Positions 55,514 through 63,317 of a stretch of DNA of 64,000 nt are shown here, piece after piece. This DNA is from Clostridia bacterium (lineage in GTDB: Bacteria; Bacillota; Clostridia; Oscillospirales; Acutalibacteraceae), in NCBI GenBank assembly GCA_017410605.1, contig JAFQQN010000005.1, positions 1 through 64,000 of the forward strand, given 5' to 3'. How positions within the stretch are numbered: the stretch's first letter is position 1; each line of letters begins with the position of its first letter. A program made the translations under genes and the position numbers. The notes beneath the pieces were generated by a model, which ran no database searches, was not told the DNA's origin, and saw nothing but the letters and a program-made list of their open reading frames with translations.

Positions 55514-56017
55514 TTATATTATTTCATAAAATGTTTTGTAATGGTCATAGGTTACGAATATTAGTCCGTCGTTAGACCAAAGTATTCTTTCTGAATTTCG
55601 TTTGCCTATTTTATAATTGATATCCGCCTCATACCATATCCTACCCAATGTTTCAGGCAGGTGTCCATTGTCGTTGCGATATTTTCCTGAATATATCATC
55701 TTATTGTTCACAAAATTCGAAGGCCATTTGCCTGGTTTCCAACCTTTTAAAAACGCCGCATAATCGCTTATATAATATTCAGGCAAATTACCTGGATATT
55801 TCAATCAAAAATCCGCTCCATCTAATTTATTGTCAGTTGCGGTGCCTGCTTTTAAGGCTTCCATTATTTTAATAACACAACGACAGAATGGATGGATTGG
55901 TGGTTTTGGAATTGGCGTTTCTGTGAGTCCATATATTTTTCCGTGCATTTCTTCGCAAGAAATACACCTTTTAGAGTCATCACAACTAATTCAATGCTTA
56001 TAATTTTTTGATAACAT
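55514..56017 (-). pseudogene. Barnase-like toxin, copy 1, with two in-frame TGA codons
   Basis: Read from ATG 56015-56017, the frame matches the intact copy at 56722-57228 throughout, but codon 9 (Trp in the intact copy) and codon 71 (Cys in the intact copy) are TGA (55991-55993 and 55805-55807). The barnase domain after the second TGA is undamaged. Glu, two Arg and His keep the spacing E, +10, +14, +29 that equals barnase E73, R83, R87 and H102. A TTG follows the second TGA at once, so a 96-residue RNase could be made by reinitiation. Confidence 0.82.
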
Positions 56018-56136
56018 AATTACTCCTTATTGTAATAAATTAAAGCTAGCTTCGCATTTATTATATAAGGAATTAAATTGATTTTCCCCCACCAATTTTA
56101 GACTGTAATTATTATAATATATGAGATGGCAAAAAT

Positions 56137-56347
56137 CAACACGAAGTGTTGGATGTAATCCGACGAAGTCGGTATGTAATCATCACAAAGTGATGTATGT
56201 AATCAATCCGAAAGAGGACCTTACAAGTCTTACTACTTGATGACATACCATTTGCTCTGCAAACGGATTACATACGCCTTGCGGCGATTACACACCAATC
56301 CTTCGGATTGGATAAAAAATCCCCGTTCCGAAGAACGAGGATTTTTT
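56137..56347. repeat. Mini-hairpin array B with terminator
   Basis: Stem-loops such as AACAC-gaa-GTGTT, CGAC-gaa-GTCG and ATCAC-aaa-GTGAT are separated by GTATGTAATC on the left half. CCTTCGG-type loops are separated by GATTACATAC on the right half. The left linkers are the reverse complement of the right ones, so the whole can fold as a branched stem. It ends in a terminator (56314-56347). The 365-bp gap 56018-56382 also holds the toxin leader. About 125 bp at 56083-56207 recur almost unchanged at 57293-57417. Confidence 0.75.
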
Positions 56348-56382
56348 GGCAGGGGCAGAGCGCTGCCCGTTATATCCACAAT

Positions 56383-56709
56383 TTATGAGATTATTTTATA
56401 AGTAAAATTTGGAGTTTCTTCCTTTACATCATCTAGCACCTCAAATAATTCTTTAGTAGCTTCTTTTAAAGTTTTTTCTAAGCTATTAAGATTATGTATT
56501 TGAACCTCAATATCACCCATATCATCAAAAAGCCCCTCTAGTAAATCCCAAAGAGCATCCGGGTTCTCACCATAATATTCAGGCAAACCGAATTTCACCT
56601 TAAAAACCTTATGTATTTCTCCTAAATATTTACATTTGGAAAAATCTAACATTATGGGATTTTCAGTTATTCCTTTATACTTATAAAAATCTTGACTTTT
56701 ATTATTCAT
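56383..56709 (-). CDS. Barstar-like ribonuclease inhibitor (copy 2)
   Basis: 108 residues; ATG after GAGGCG. LDFSKCKYLGEIHKVFKV, LPEYYGENPDALWDLLEG and a final FTYKIIS match barstar. It is clearly diverged from copy 1, unlike the DNA around it. It follows the intact toxin by 12 bp, the usual toxin-then-immunity order, and should inhibit that RNase. Confidence 0.88.
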   Translation of the reverse strand: MNNKSQDFYKYKGITENPIMLDFSKCKYLGEIHKVFKVKFGLPEYYGENPDALWDLLEGLFDDMGDIEVQIHNLNSLEKTLKEATKELFEVLDDVKEETPNFTYKIIS

Positions 56710-56721
56710 AATTTTTCGCCT

Positions 56722-57228
56722 CTAGATTATTTCATAAAATGTTTTATAGTGATCGTATGTTACAAAAATCAAACCATCGTTAGACCAAAGGATTCTTTTT
56801 AAATCCCTGTATCCCGATTTATAATTAATATCAGCTTCATACCATATTCTTCTGGGAGAAACCGGTAAATGTCCGTTTATATTTTTGTATATACCTTTTG
56901 TTAGCATTTTATTTGGTGCAACTAAATTTAAATTTCCTAACATTGGTTTATATCCCAAGGTTTTTGCTTCACTATACGTAATATAATATTTGGGTAGTTT
57001 TCCATTATATTTTAAGCAAAAATCAGCACCATCCAGTTTATTATCGGTTGCTGTGCCTGCTTTTAAGGCTTCCATTATTTTAACAACACAACGGCAAAAA
57101 GGATGGAGCGGTGGTTCGGGATTAGGTGTTTCGTATATACCATAGATTTTTCCGTGCTCTTTTAAACAAGGAACACAAGTTTTTGGATCTAACCTACTAA
57201 TCCAATGTTTATAGTTTTTAGATAACAT
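56722..57228 (-). CDS. Barnase-like RNase toxin with CxxC/HPxCRC N-terminal module (copy 2)
   Basis: 168 residues; ATG after AAGGAG. Residues 15-50 carry CVPCLKEHG and HPFCRC, the zinc-like end of MuF/phage minor-head proteins often fused to toxins. The barnase domain is residues ~75-168 with E131 (WYEADINY), R141, R145 and H160 (DHYKTF) at exact barnase spacing. No signal peptide, so export would need a phage-like or other route, or it acts inside the cell as a toxin-antitoxin pair. Followed by its barstar. Confidence 0.87.
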   Translation of the reverse strand: MLSKNYKHWISRLDPKTCVPCLKEHGKIYGIYETPNPEPPLHPFCRCVVKIMEALKAGTATDNKLDGADFCLKYNGKLPKYYITYSEAKTLGYKPMLGNLNLVAPNKMLTKGIYKNINGHLPVSPRRIWYEADINYKSGYRDLKRILWSNDGLIFVTYDHYKTFYEII

Positions 57229-57347
57229 AAATACTCCTTAATATAATAATTTAAAGCTAGCTTTGAGTTTATTATATAAGAAGTTTAATTGATTTTCCCC
57301 CACCAATTTTAGACTGTGATTATTATAATATATGAGATGGCAAAAAT

Positions 57348-57562
57348 CAACACGAAGTGTTGGATGTAATCCGACGAAGTCGGTATGTAATCATCACAAA
57401 GTGATGTATGTAATCAATCTGAAGGAAATAAACATACAAGTCTTGCGCCTTGATGACATACCGTTTGCAGGGCAAACGAATTACATACTCGCTAACGCGA
57501 GATTACATACCAATCCTTCGGATTGTATAAAAAATCCCCGTTCCGAAGAACGAGGATTTTTT
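57348..57562. repeat. Mini-hairpin array C with terminator of tRNA-Trp
   Basis: Same build as array B. GTATGTAATC linkers come first, then GATTACATAC linkers around CGCTAACGCG and CAATC-cttcg-GATTG loops, and it ends in the terminator 57529-57562. On the minus strand that terminator starts right after the CCA of tRNA-Trp. With the toxin leader it fills the 333-bp gap 57229-57561. Confidence 0.75.
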
Positions 57563-57637
57563 GGCAGGGGCAGAAGGACTCGAACCCTCGACGCACGGTT
57601 TTGGAGACCGACGCTCTACCAACTGAGCTATACCCCT
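57562..57637 (-). tRNA. tRNA-Trp (CCA anticodon)
   Basis: A complete cloverleaf: acceptor AGGGGTA/TGCCCCT, D-arm GCTC/GAGC, anticodon loop CTCCAAA (CCA), T-arm GAGGG/CCTTC with TTCGAGT loop, G73 and an encoded CCA. Pair 27-43 is a T-T mismatch. The last 12 bases (CTGCCCCTGCCA) also occur beside arrays A and B. Confidence 0.93.
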
Positions 57638-57695
57638 ATATTATTAATTTTTACTGTGTTACATTATGTCTCGGGTTTTGCCCTCTTGTGGTACC

Positions 57696-57789
57696 CGAAA
57701 TTCATTTTGTCTTGGAGCGACAATGAATTTCGACCACTGCGCCAACAAATTCTCGCTTCTTCTGCCACTAGCAGCGCTTGAATTTGTTG
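57696..57789. repeat. Two nested hairpins between tRNA-Trp and a tRNA remnant
   Basis: 57696-57711 pairs with 57719-57732 (14 bp with a TT bulge). CAACAAATTC at 57743-57752 pairs with GAATTTGTTG at 57780-57789, with an inner CTGC/GCAG stem. The block starts exactly where the tRNA-like sequence on its right stops. Confidence 0.6.
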
Positions 57790-57790
57790 C

Positions 57791-57841
57791 CCGACGCACG
57801 GTTTTATCAGACCGACGCTCTACCAACTGAGCTATACCCCT
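57791..57841 (-). pseudogene. Truncated tRNA: Trp-like body with GAT anticodon, no T-arm
   Basis: From 57841 the first ~30 bases equal those of tRNA-Trp. The anticodon region reads CTGATAAA (GAT, Ile, in an 8-base loop) in place of CTCCAAA, and the match resumes through ACCGTGCGTC. The T-arm and acceptor 3' strand are missing, replaced by the hairpin block. It cannot fold into a normal tRNA. Confidence 0.7.
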
Positions 57842-57866
57842 ATACATTTCAATATGCGGAATTTAA

Positions 57867-57943
57867 TGGTGGGCCATCAGGGACTCGAACCCCGGACCGA
57901 CCGGTTATGAGCCGGTTGCTCTAACCAACTGAGCTAATGGCCC
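57867..57943 (-). tRNA. tRNA with CAT anticodon (Met or Ile2)
   Basis: A full cloverleaf: acceptor GGGCCAT/ATGGCCC, A73, encoded CCA, anticodon loop CTCATAA. The GGCTCATAACC anticodon arm resembles the Ile2 (lysidine) tRNA of Bacillus more than elongator Met, so Ile2 is favoured. TilS identity rules would decide. Confidence 0.85.
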
Positions 57944-58046
57944 GCATAGAAATTCTTGCGGTGTTTTAAAACGTCGCAAGAATTATTATACATAACAAAC
58001 TATGTTTTGTCAACCAAAAAATTAATCTTTTTAAGAAAAATTATAA

Positions 58047-58988
58047 CTACTTATCAATACGTCCGTAAAGAGGCATTGAATCAGCATCTTTTACCGGTGC
58101 TCGTTCAGGGTCAACCTGGGGCTTGTAAACTTCTCTACGAGTTGAGCGACCGCCTCTTTGACGGTTATAGCCACCCTTTGAACCTCTGTAATCATTACGA
58201 GGACGGGGTTCTTTTCCCTCAGGTGCAATAACAACCCTTCTGGATGCACCCTCACCAAAGGAGGTTGAAGTAACACCTTCAATCTCTTGAACGGCTGTAT
58301 GAATAATTCTTCTTTCATATGGATTCATAGGCTCTAAAGTTCGGCACTTGTCGGTTTTAATAGCCTGTTCAGACATACGCTTAGCAAGTGCGATAAGTGT
58401 CTGCTCTCTCTTTTGGCGAAAATCTCCTGTATTAAGAACAACTCTATAATATCCGTTAACACCTGCATTGGCAGCAAGAGATACAAGATACTGAAGCGCA
58501 TCTAAGGTTTCACCGCGATGACCAATAACTACACCTAGGCCTTCGCCGGAAAGGGTAATCTGAGAGCCACCGGTAATTTCTGCAACAGCAATTTCAATAT
58601 TGTTGCAGCCTAACTTTTCGAGAATAGTTTTAAGGTATGCAACCCCCTTGCCTGCAGGAGTATTCTGTTCCAACTCATCGGCAGGAATAAATTTGAGTTC
58701 GGTCTTTTTTTCCTCTGTCTTAACTTCTGTCTTTTTATCGGCATTCTTTTTGGCTTCTGGCTTTTTATTTGTCTTTGCTTTAGTAGCCTTCCCAGGCTTA
58801 GGGTCAGGAACTTCAACCGAAACCTTTACCTTTGCAGGGCTTCCGCCAAAAAGTCCCAAGGTTTTCTTTTTAGGAAGAGCAACAACCTCAACCTGAACCT
58901 CCTCTTCAAAAGAAACATTAAGCTCTGCCAAGGCCTTCTCCTTAGCTTCTTCAACTGTGTCGGCTATGCCGATTGCCTCTTTAATCAA
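58047..58988 (-). CDS. jag: KhpB/Jag RNA-binding protein
   Basis: About 313 residues from TTG 58986-58988, seven bases after GGAGG; a longer frame covers that site. The Jag_N domain (IKEAIGIADTVEEAKEKALAEL) is followed by a Lys/Glu/Ala-rich linker, then a KH domain (GLGVVIGHRGETLDALQYL) and an R3H domain (NPYERRIIHTAVQEI). The Arg/Gly-rich tail is unusual in its length. It binds RNA with KhpA in Gram-positives and affects cell division and envelope. Next to yidC, as in most Firmicutes. Confidence 0.93.
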   Translation of the reverse strand: MIKEAIGIADTVEEAKEKALAELNVSFEEEVQVEVVALPKKKTLGLFGGSPAKVKVSVEVPDPKPGKATKAKTNKKPEAKKNADKKTEVKTEEKKTELKFIPADELEQNTPAGKGVAYLKTILEKLGCNNIEIAVAEITGGSQITLSGEGLGVVIGHRGETLDALQYLVSLAANAGVNGYYRVVLNTGDFRQKREQTLIALAKRMSEQAIKTDKCRTLEPMNPYERRIIHTAVQEIEGVTSTSFGEGASRRVVIAPEGKEPRPRNDYRGSKGGYNRQRGGRSTRREVYKPQVDPERAPVKDADSMPLYGRIDK

Positions 58989-59039
58989 AACAACTTCCTC
59001 CAATTTTATGTTTTAAGCTGAAAAATACAGCAAATAGTT

Positions 59040-59942
59040 TTATTTATTTAAACCCTTGTCCTTAATTGCTTTTTCTTCTTTATATCTTGAATAAAGCTCT
59101 TTGGTTTGCTCATTTGCAATCATTTTATTAGGGCCGTAGCAGGTTTGAATTACTGTCTGTATTCCGCCGGAAATAAGGCTGGAACAAGCCCAATAGAAAC
59201 CGGCAGCAGAAGAAACTGTGAAGCCAATGAAAAGCGAGATAAGAGGCATTGTGAGCATCATACCTGTCATACTTGGGGCATCAGGGTTAGTCTTCTTCTG
59301 AATACAAAGGGTAACAAGGCTTGTAAGCATTGCAGCAGCAAAAGCCATTACGGGAATAAGCCAGTTAAGCTCGAAATTGTTGATTATATCAATATTAAAC
59401 TCAGGCTTAGAGGTAAGGTCTATGCCAAGAAAATTAAAGTTTACACTATTAAGCTTTTCGGCTATTTCTTCATAGCCTGCAGGGTTTTTATTAATTTTAC
59501 TAATAATTTCGGTTTGAATAAGATATTCGTTTGCACCGGTGATTCCAAGGCTTTGCTGAGCGGCGGCAATGGCCTCCTTGCTGACACCTACAATATAAGT
59601 AAGTGGCTTTAAAACAACCTGATAAATACCTAACATAATAGGAAGACGGATAAGCATAGGAAGACAACCGCCCGACATAGAAATGTTTTCCTCTTGATAG
59701 AGCTTTTGCATTTCCATACTGTATTTTTGACGGTCATCGCCGTATTTTTTCTTAAGCTCATCGAGTTTAGGCTTAATACGTGCTTGTGCCATAGATGATT
59801 TTTGAGTTTTTATGTTAAGCGGAATAAGCAATAAATTAATAACCAATGTAAACATAAAAACCGCAGCGGCAAAATTACCACTGAATAGATAGCTGAACTG
59901 TTGTAAAACCCAACCAAGGGGCTTTAAAAGAAAATCAAACAT
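59040..59942 (-). CDS. yidC: Membrane protein insertase YidC
   Basis: 300 residues. Five hydrophobic helices, with LLIPLNIKTQKSSMAQARIKP and LDELKKKYGDDRQKYSMEM forming the cytosolic hairpin. The first helix (FAAAVFMFTLVINLLLIPL) is followed by the Arg-containing groove typical of the insertase. It inserts and folds membrane proteins with or without Sec. The periplasmic-side insert of ~60 residues after TYIVG is longer than in Bacillus SpoIIIJ. Confidence 0.94.
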   Translation of the reverse strand: MFDFLLKPLGWVLQQFSYLFSGNFAAAVFMFTLVINLLLIPLNIKTQKSSMAQARIKPKLDELKKKYGDDRQKYSMEMQKLYQEENISMSGGCLPMLIRLPIMLGIYQVVLKPLTYIVGVSKEAIAAAQQSLGITGANEYLIQTEIISKINKNPAGYEEIAEKLNSVNFNFLGIDLTSKPEFNIDIINNFELNWLIPVMAFAAAMLTSLVTLCIQKKTNPDAPSMTGMMLTMPLISLFIGFTVSSAAGFYWACSSLISGGIQTVIQTCYGPNKMIANEQTKELYSRYKEEKAIKDKGLNK

Positions 59943-59984
59943 AGAAATTCAACTCCGATTTTTAATATACAAATGCCACAGGCA

Positions 59985-60215
59985 TTATTTTCTAATCTTA
60001 TTTTTCGGTGGAACAGGGTCATAACCACCCTTGCAAAGGGGGTTGCACCTCAAAAGCCGCCATACGGCTAAAAAAAGACCCTTTACACTTCCGTGAACCT
60101 CAATTGCTTCTAAGGCATATGCCGAGCAGGAAGGTATGAATCTGCAGCAATTGGGTTTTGTGGGCGAAATGTTTTTTTGGTAAAACCTAATCAGCCTTAT
60201 GAGTATCTTCTTCAT
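59985..60215 (-). CDS. yidD: Membrane protein insertion efficiency factor YidD
   Basis: 76 residues. [33 protein letters not shown] and [17 protein letters not shown] are diagnostic. An amphipathic membrane-associated helper of YidC-dependent insertion. It overlaps the end of rnpA by 29 bp. Confidence 0.95.
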   Translation of the reverse strand: MKKILIRLIRFYQKNISPTKPNCCRFIPSCSAYALEAIEVHGSVKGLFLAVWRLLRCNPLCKGGYDPVPPKNKIRK

Positions 60216-60552
60216 TGTGTTTTAACACACCGTCCTTCATAAGGCCATTTTTAACTGAATTAAATATAACCGTGCTTTTAACATAAGTAGTTTTAACACG
60301 GGCAACAAAAACAAAATCATAACCTTGTGTGAAAAGAGGTAAAAGATTTCTAAAGGCGGCAGTAATAACCCTTTTGGCCCTATTACGTTTAACGGCACAG
60401 CCAAGCTTTTTAGAAGCTGTTATGCCCATTCGACAATGACCTAAATTATTTTTACTATAATATACCACTACCGACGGAAAAACCAGACACTTGCCCCTTC
60501 CGTACAGACGGCGAAAATCTTTATTGAGTTTGAAAATTTCATACTCAGCCAA
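60187..60552 (-). CDS. rnpA: Ribonuclease P protein component
   Basis: 121 residues. [20 protein letters not shown] is the RNR signature of RnpA, the protein that helps the RNase P RNA mature tRNA 5' ends. The start seems to be TTG at 60550-60552, since the frame has no ATG before the conserved [14 protein letters not shown]. The C-terminus runs into the yidD overlap. Confidence 0.94.
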   Translation of the reverse strand: MAEYEIFKLNKDFRRLYGRGKCLVFPSVVVYYSKNNLGHCRMGITASKKLGCAVKRNRAKRVITAAFRNLLPLFTQGYDFVFVARVKTTYVKSTVIFNSVKNGLMKDGVLKHNEEDTHKAD

Positions 60553-60582
60553 ATTATCAGCCCGTTTCTAAAACATAAACTA

Positions 60583-60610
60583 AAAGGCCACTTAATATTA
60601 AGTGGCCTTT
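60583..60610 (-). terminator. Perfect 28-bp palindrome between rpmH and rnpA
   Basis: AAAGGCCACTTAAT is followed directly by its reverse complement. On the minus strand a short T-rich stretch follows. Probably partial termination or processing that raises rpmH over rnpA. Confidence 0.6.
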
Positions 60611-60629
60611 ATGAGTACAAGCTAAAATC

Positions 60630-60764
60630 TTAATAGGTAAGCTGCTTTCTACCCTTTGCTCTGCGGCGTGCGAGAACCTTGCGACCGTTTCTGTCAGCCA
60701 TTCTCTTTAAAAAGCCGTGCTCTTTTTTACGATGCAACTTCTTAGGTTGATATGTTCTTTTCAT
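60630..60764 (-). CDS. rpmH: Ribosomal protein L34
   Basis: 44 residues from ATG 60762-60764 after [37 protein letters not shown] and AKGRKQL are the full L34 pattern. First gene of the rnpA-yidD-yidC-jag cluster. dnaA, its usual divergent neighbour, is not here. Confidence 0.97.
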   Translation of the reverse strand: MKRTYQPKKLHRKKEHGFLKRMADRNGRKVLARRRAKGRKQLTY

Positions 60765-60859
60765 GAAGTGAAACCTCCTTTTCTTTTTTAGCGACAATAA
60801 ACTATACCCTGCCGCCATAGAATAAGGCTATAAATAAATTACAGGCCCAGCAATTTTAA

Positions 60860-60889
60860 ATTATACCTTAAACTACCGTTATATGTCAA
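60860..60889 (-). promoter_or_regulatory. Strong promoter of the rpmH cluster
   Basis: On the minus strand: TTGACA (60889-60884), 18 bp, TATAAT (60865-60860), both hexamers perfect. The untranslated leader is about 90 bases. Confidence 0.82.
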
Positions 60890-60934
60890 TCATTTTTTTG
60901 AAAAAAGTACATTTTTTTAACTTTTTTGTTAGTT

Positions 60935-61684
60935 TTATTCAAATATTGCCTTAAATCTTTTATCAGAATTTACCTTTGTCTTAATATTTATAAAGGCATT
61001 CTTCAAATAGGGGTGCCCCTCCATATATGATAAGGCTGTTTCAAAGCGTTCCTCATTACCACGCACAGCACCGCCCAAAACAATTCCTACAACAGCATTC
61101 TGAACTGCATGGTCGCCAACATTATACATATCTGAAAGCATATCAATAAGCTTTTTTATCTGCTTTTTGTTCTTAGCATCTAACATTTCGCCTGTTTTAA
61201 GACTAAATGTTTCTTTAAAGAAATCAATATAAAGAAGTGTTCCGTATTTTGAAACATGTGCCTTATAATCCTCTTTAAATTGGGGAAAAACAGAAAGAAG
61301 CTTGGCGCAAAGTGCTTCAATATTTTTAGAATTGCCTGAATTTTTTTCAGGCAAAGCAACTTCACCACTTCTGGCGGTGCGAACTCCCCTTATACCCATT
61401 TTGCCCTTAAGGGTATCTAAAAAGTCCATTCCGGCGCTCTCCGCATCACGAAGGTTTTCACTTTCTTCAAAAAGCCAAGAGGAAGCAATGCTATATTCAC
61501 TCGGTACACCATTTTCATCAACCTCTGCAACCTCTAAAACAAGCATTTTTGCTTCTTGATTATGCTTAATAGCAAAAGAAAGCTTATCGTTTTGGTAAAG
61601 GCCTTCGCCCTTGTTTTCAAAATTATTACTTTCAATAATTCCTTGCAACTGTCCTACAATTGCCGAAAGAACCTGTTCGTTCAT
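60935..61684 (-). CDS. Conserved protein of unknown function
   Basis: 249 residues, soluble, acidic/lysine-mixed. An N-terminal alpha-beta part (residues 1-95) with KLSFAIKHNQEAKMLVLEVAE is followed by a helical C-terminal half with CAKLLSVFPQFKEDYKAHVSKYG, FFKETF and VQNAVVGIVLGG. I do not recognise the family. It has no membrane segment or signal peptide. It stands between the rpmH promoter and the FNT gene, as a single gene. Confidence 0.75.
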   Translation of the reverse strand: MNEQVLSAIVGQLQGIIESNNFENKGEGLYQNDKLSFAIKHNQEAKMLVLEVAEVDENGVPSEYSIASSWLFEESENLRDAESAGMDFLDTLKGKMGIRGVRTARSGEVALPEKNSGNSKNIEALCAKLLSVFPQFKEDYKAHVSKYGTLLYIDFFKETFSLKTGEMLDAKNKKQIKKLIDMLSDMYNVGDHAVQNAVVGIVLGGAVRGNEERFETALSYMEGHPYLKNAFINIKTKVNSDKRFKAIFE

Positions 61685-61755
61685 TTAAACACATCCTAAA
61701 AATATATTACTGGATAATTGTACCACAAAAACACCGATTTGTCATTAACAAATTA

Positions 61756-62484
61756 TTAAGACTTATGTAGGTTTGCCCTAATTAACCCAACAGCTTTGTG
61801 CGTAAGGGGTATAACAACAGCTCCCAAGGCGTTACCAACTGTTATTACCAAGATATAAGCAACAGCCAGAATGCTCCACTCATCTGCCATACTTAAATAA
61901 AACACATCTGCCACAGAATGTTCAAAGTTTGACAGCACAAGCACCATAACAGCTAAAAACACACCCAAATATTTTTGGGCATTATTTGTTGCATTTTTAA
62001 AACTGTCTGTAGCAATAAAAATAAGTACACCGCCAAAAAAAGACAGAATAAGCAGACTCCACACATTGCTTTCCAAAATATTATCGCAAAGAGAGGCGGA
62101 CCGCTCTGACAGTTTATCTGAAATTTGGGTAAAGCCTAAAACAAGACTGGAGAAAACCGCTCCCAAAAGATTGCCTATAAACATAGGGAAAAGCTGAATG
62201 TTTTTTCTGCTTTTTTGAACGGTGACATAGCCAACCTTTGCAGTGAAAAGATCTAAACCGTAAGAAAATACCGCAAAAAGGCCTATACTGCAAAGGGCCG
62301 AGCCTAAATATTTACTGGAGGTGCTAAGGTATGCAACGCACCCCAAAGAAACCATTACGCCCGCCAATATTCCCTTAATAAGTGTAGACAGGCTGTAAAG
62401 CAAGAACATTCTTGTGGCCTTTGAGTTTAAAAATTCAAGAAAAATATTCGAACTGTTCCTGGCATTTTGTCTTGCATAATGCAT
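61756..62484 (-). CDS. Formate/nitrite transporter (FNT) family protein
   Basis: 242 residues; ATG after GGAGG. Six hydrophobic helices. LIKGILAGVMVSLGCVAYL, LFTAKVGYV, GNLLGAVFSSLVLG, FEHSVADVFYLSMA and GNALGAVVIPL follow the FNT pattern, with the central-pore His in FEHSVAD. It forms a pentameric channel for formate or a similar small anion. In a fermenter, formate export is likely. Confidence 0.87.
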   Translation of the reverse strand: MHYARQNARNSSNIFLEFLNSKATRMFLLYSLSTLIKGILAGVMVSLGCVAYLSTSSKYLGSALCSIGLFAVFSYGLDLFTAKVGYVTVQKSRKNIQLFPMFIGNLLGAVFSSLVLGFTQISDKLSERSASLCDNILESNVWSLLILSFFGGVLIFIATDSFKNATNNAQKYLGVFLAVMVLVLSNFEHSVADVFYLSMADEWSILAVAYILVITVGNALGAVVIPLTHKAVGLIRANLHKS

Positions 62485-62501
62485 TATTTTTTCCTCCGTT
62501 T

Positions 62502-63317
62502 TTAAAATTTTCTTCCGCTTCCGCCACCGGAGAAACCTCCTCCGCCGCCGGAAAAACCACCAAAGCCACCGCCGGAGAAACCTCCTCCGCCGCGGCCACC
62601 CCTATATACACCGGGGCCACCAAAAAAGAAGAAGGGTATACCACCTGAGTGACCGCCTCTGCCGCCGTTTTTCTTGCCAAGATAAAGAGCAATAATTAAA
62701 ACGGCAACAATAAGAATAATTCTGGCTATATCAAACTCTTCATCTTGGGTACGGTTATTTTCCCGTTGGTCTACCGGAACATAATCTTCACTTAGGGCAA
62801 GGCCATACTCAATATATATTTCATTAACAATTGAATTGTAAACCGAAAATAAACCCTGAGAAAACTCGTCTTTTCTAAAATGCTCCATACCGTAAAGGTC
62901 TAATATACGCCCGGTTTTAACGTCGGTTAAGGCACCCTCAAGGCCCGAGCCAACCTCTATTCTTACCTCTCGCTCTTCCAAAGCAAGAATAAGTAAGACA
63001 CCGTTATTTTTGTCGGCAGAGCCTATTCCCCATTCTCTGGCAAGTTCTATAGCAAAGGAGTTAATATCTTTACCGTCAAGGTTTTTAACGGTAACCAGAA
63101 CCGCTTGGGCTGTTGTGTCAGAATAAAGTCTTTCCCCTAAAAACTGAATTTGTTCCTCAGAGGAAGAATCAATTATATCTGCAAAATCGTTTACAAAAAA
63201 CTTTTCTGTGGGGTTTAAAACTGTAGTTGTTTGTTTTTCTTCACATCCGCAAAAGCTAACGCAGAGCAGAAATAAAACCAGCGCAAAGCATAATTTTTTC
63301 AAAAAACTTTTTATCAT
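62502..63317 (-). CDS. TPM-domain lipoprotein with Gly-rich tail
   Basis: 271 residues. Lipoprotein signal ending in VSFCGC (Cys25). TPM domain (PF04536) at ~40-165 with VNDFADIIDSSSEE, REWGIGSADKNNGVLLILA and VRIEVGSGLEG. One membrane helix at ~196-213 is followed by a tail of GGGFSGG repeats ending in SGRKF. TPM proteins pair with LemA, as here (4-bp overlap). Their role is unsettled; photosystem or cytochrome maintenance in other groups, envelope functions here. Confidence 0.88.
   Translation of the reverse strand: MIKSFLKKLCFALVLFLLCVSFCGCEEKQTTTVLNPTEKFFVNDFADIIDSSSEEQIQFLGERLYSDTTAQAVLVTVKNLDGKDINSFAIELAREWGIGSADKNNGVLLILALEEREVRIEVGSGLEGALTDVKTGRILDLYGMEHFRKDEFSQGLFSVYNSIVNEIYIEYGLALSEDYVPVDQRENNRTQDEEFDIARIILIVAVLIIALYLGKKNGGRGGHSGGIPFFFFGGPGVYRGGRGGGGFSGGGFGGFSGGGGGFSGGGSGRKF

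Noticed and set aside
55805..55993. In-frame TGA at a Trp and a Cys position of toxin copy 1, as a sign of TGA decoded as Trp or selenocysteine
   Set aside because: TGA is used as a true stop in many genes here (several ATGA overlaps) and Trp is written TGG throughout. No SECIS-like hairpin follows the Cys codon. Two nonsense mutations are simpler.
56137..57562. CRISPR array
   Set aside because: The repeated units are 10-base linkers with palindromic spacers, not 25-37-base repeats with unique spacers, and no cas gene is near.
57659..57847. Small protein gene on the minus strand over the tRNA remnant
   Set aside because: It reads through tRNA-like and hairpin sequence and has no ribosome site; it is a chance frame.
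60765..60934. oriC/DnaA-box cluster upstream of rpmH
   Set aside because: No TTATCCACA-type boxes are seen in the gap, and dnaA is absent. The AT-rich stretch is explained by the promoter.
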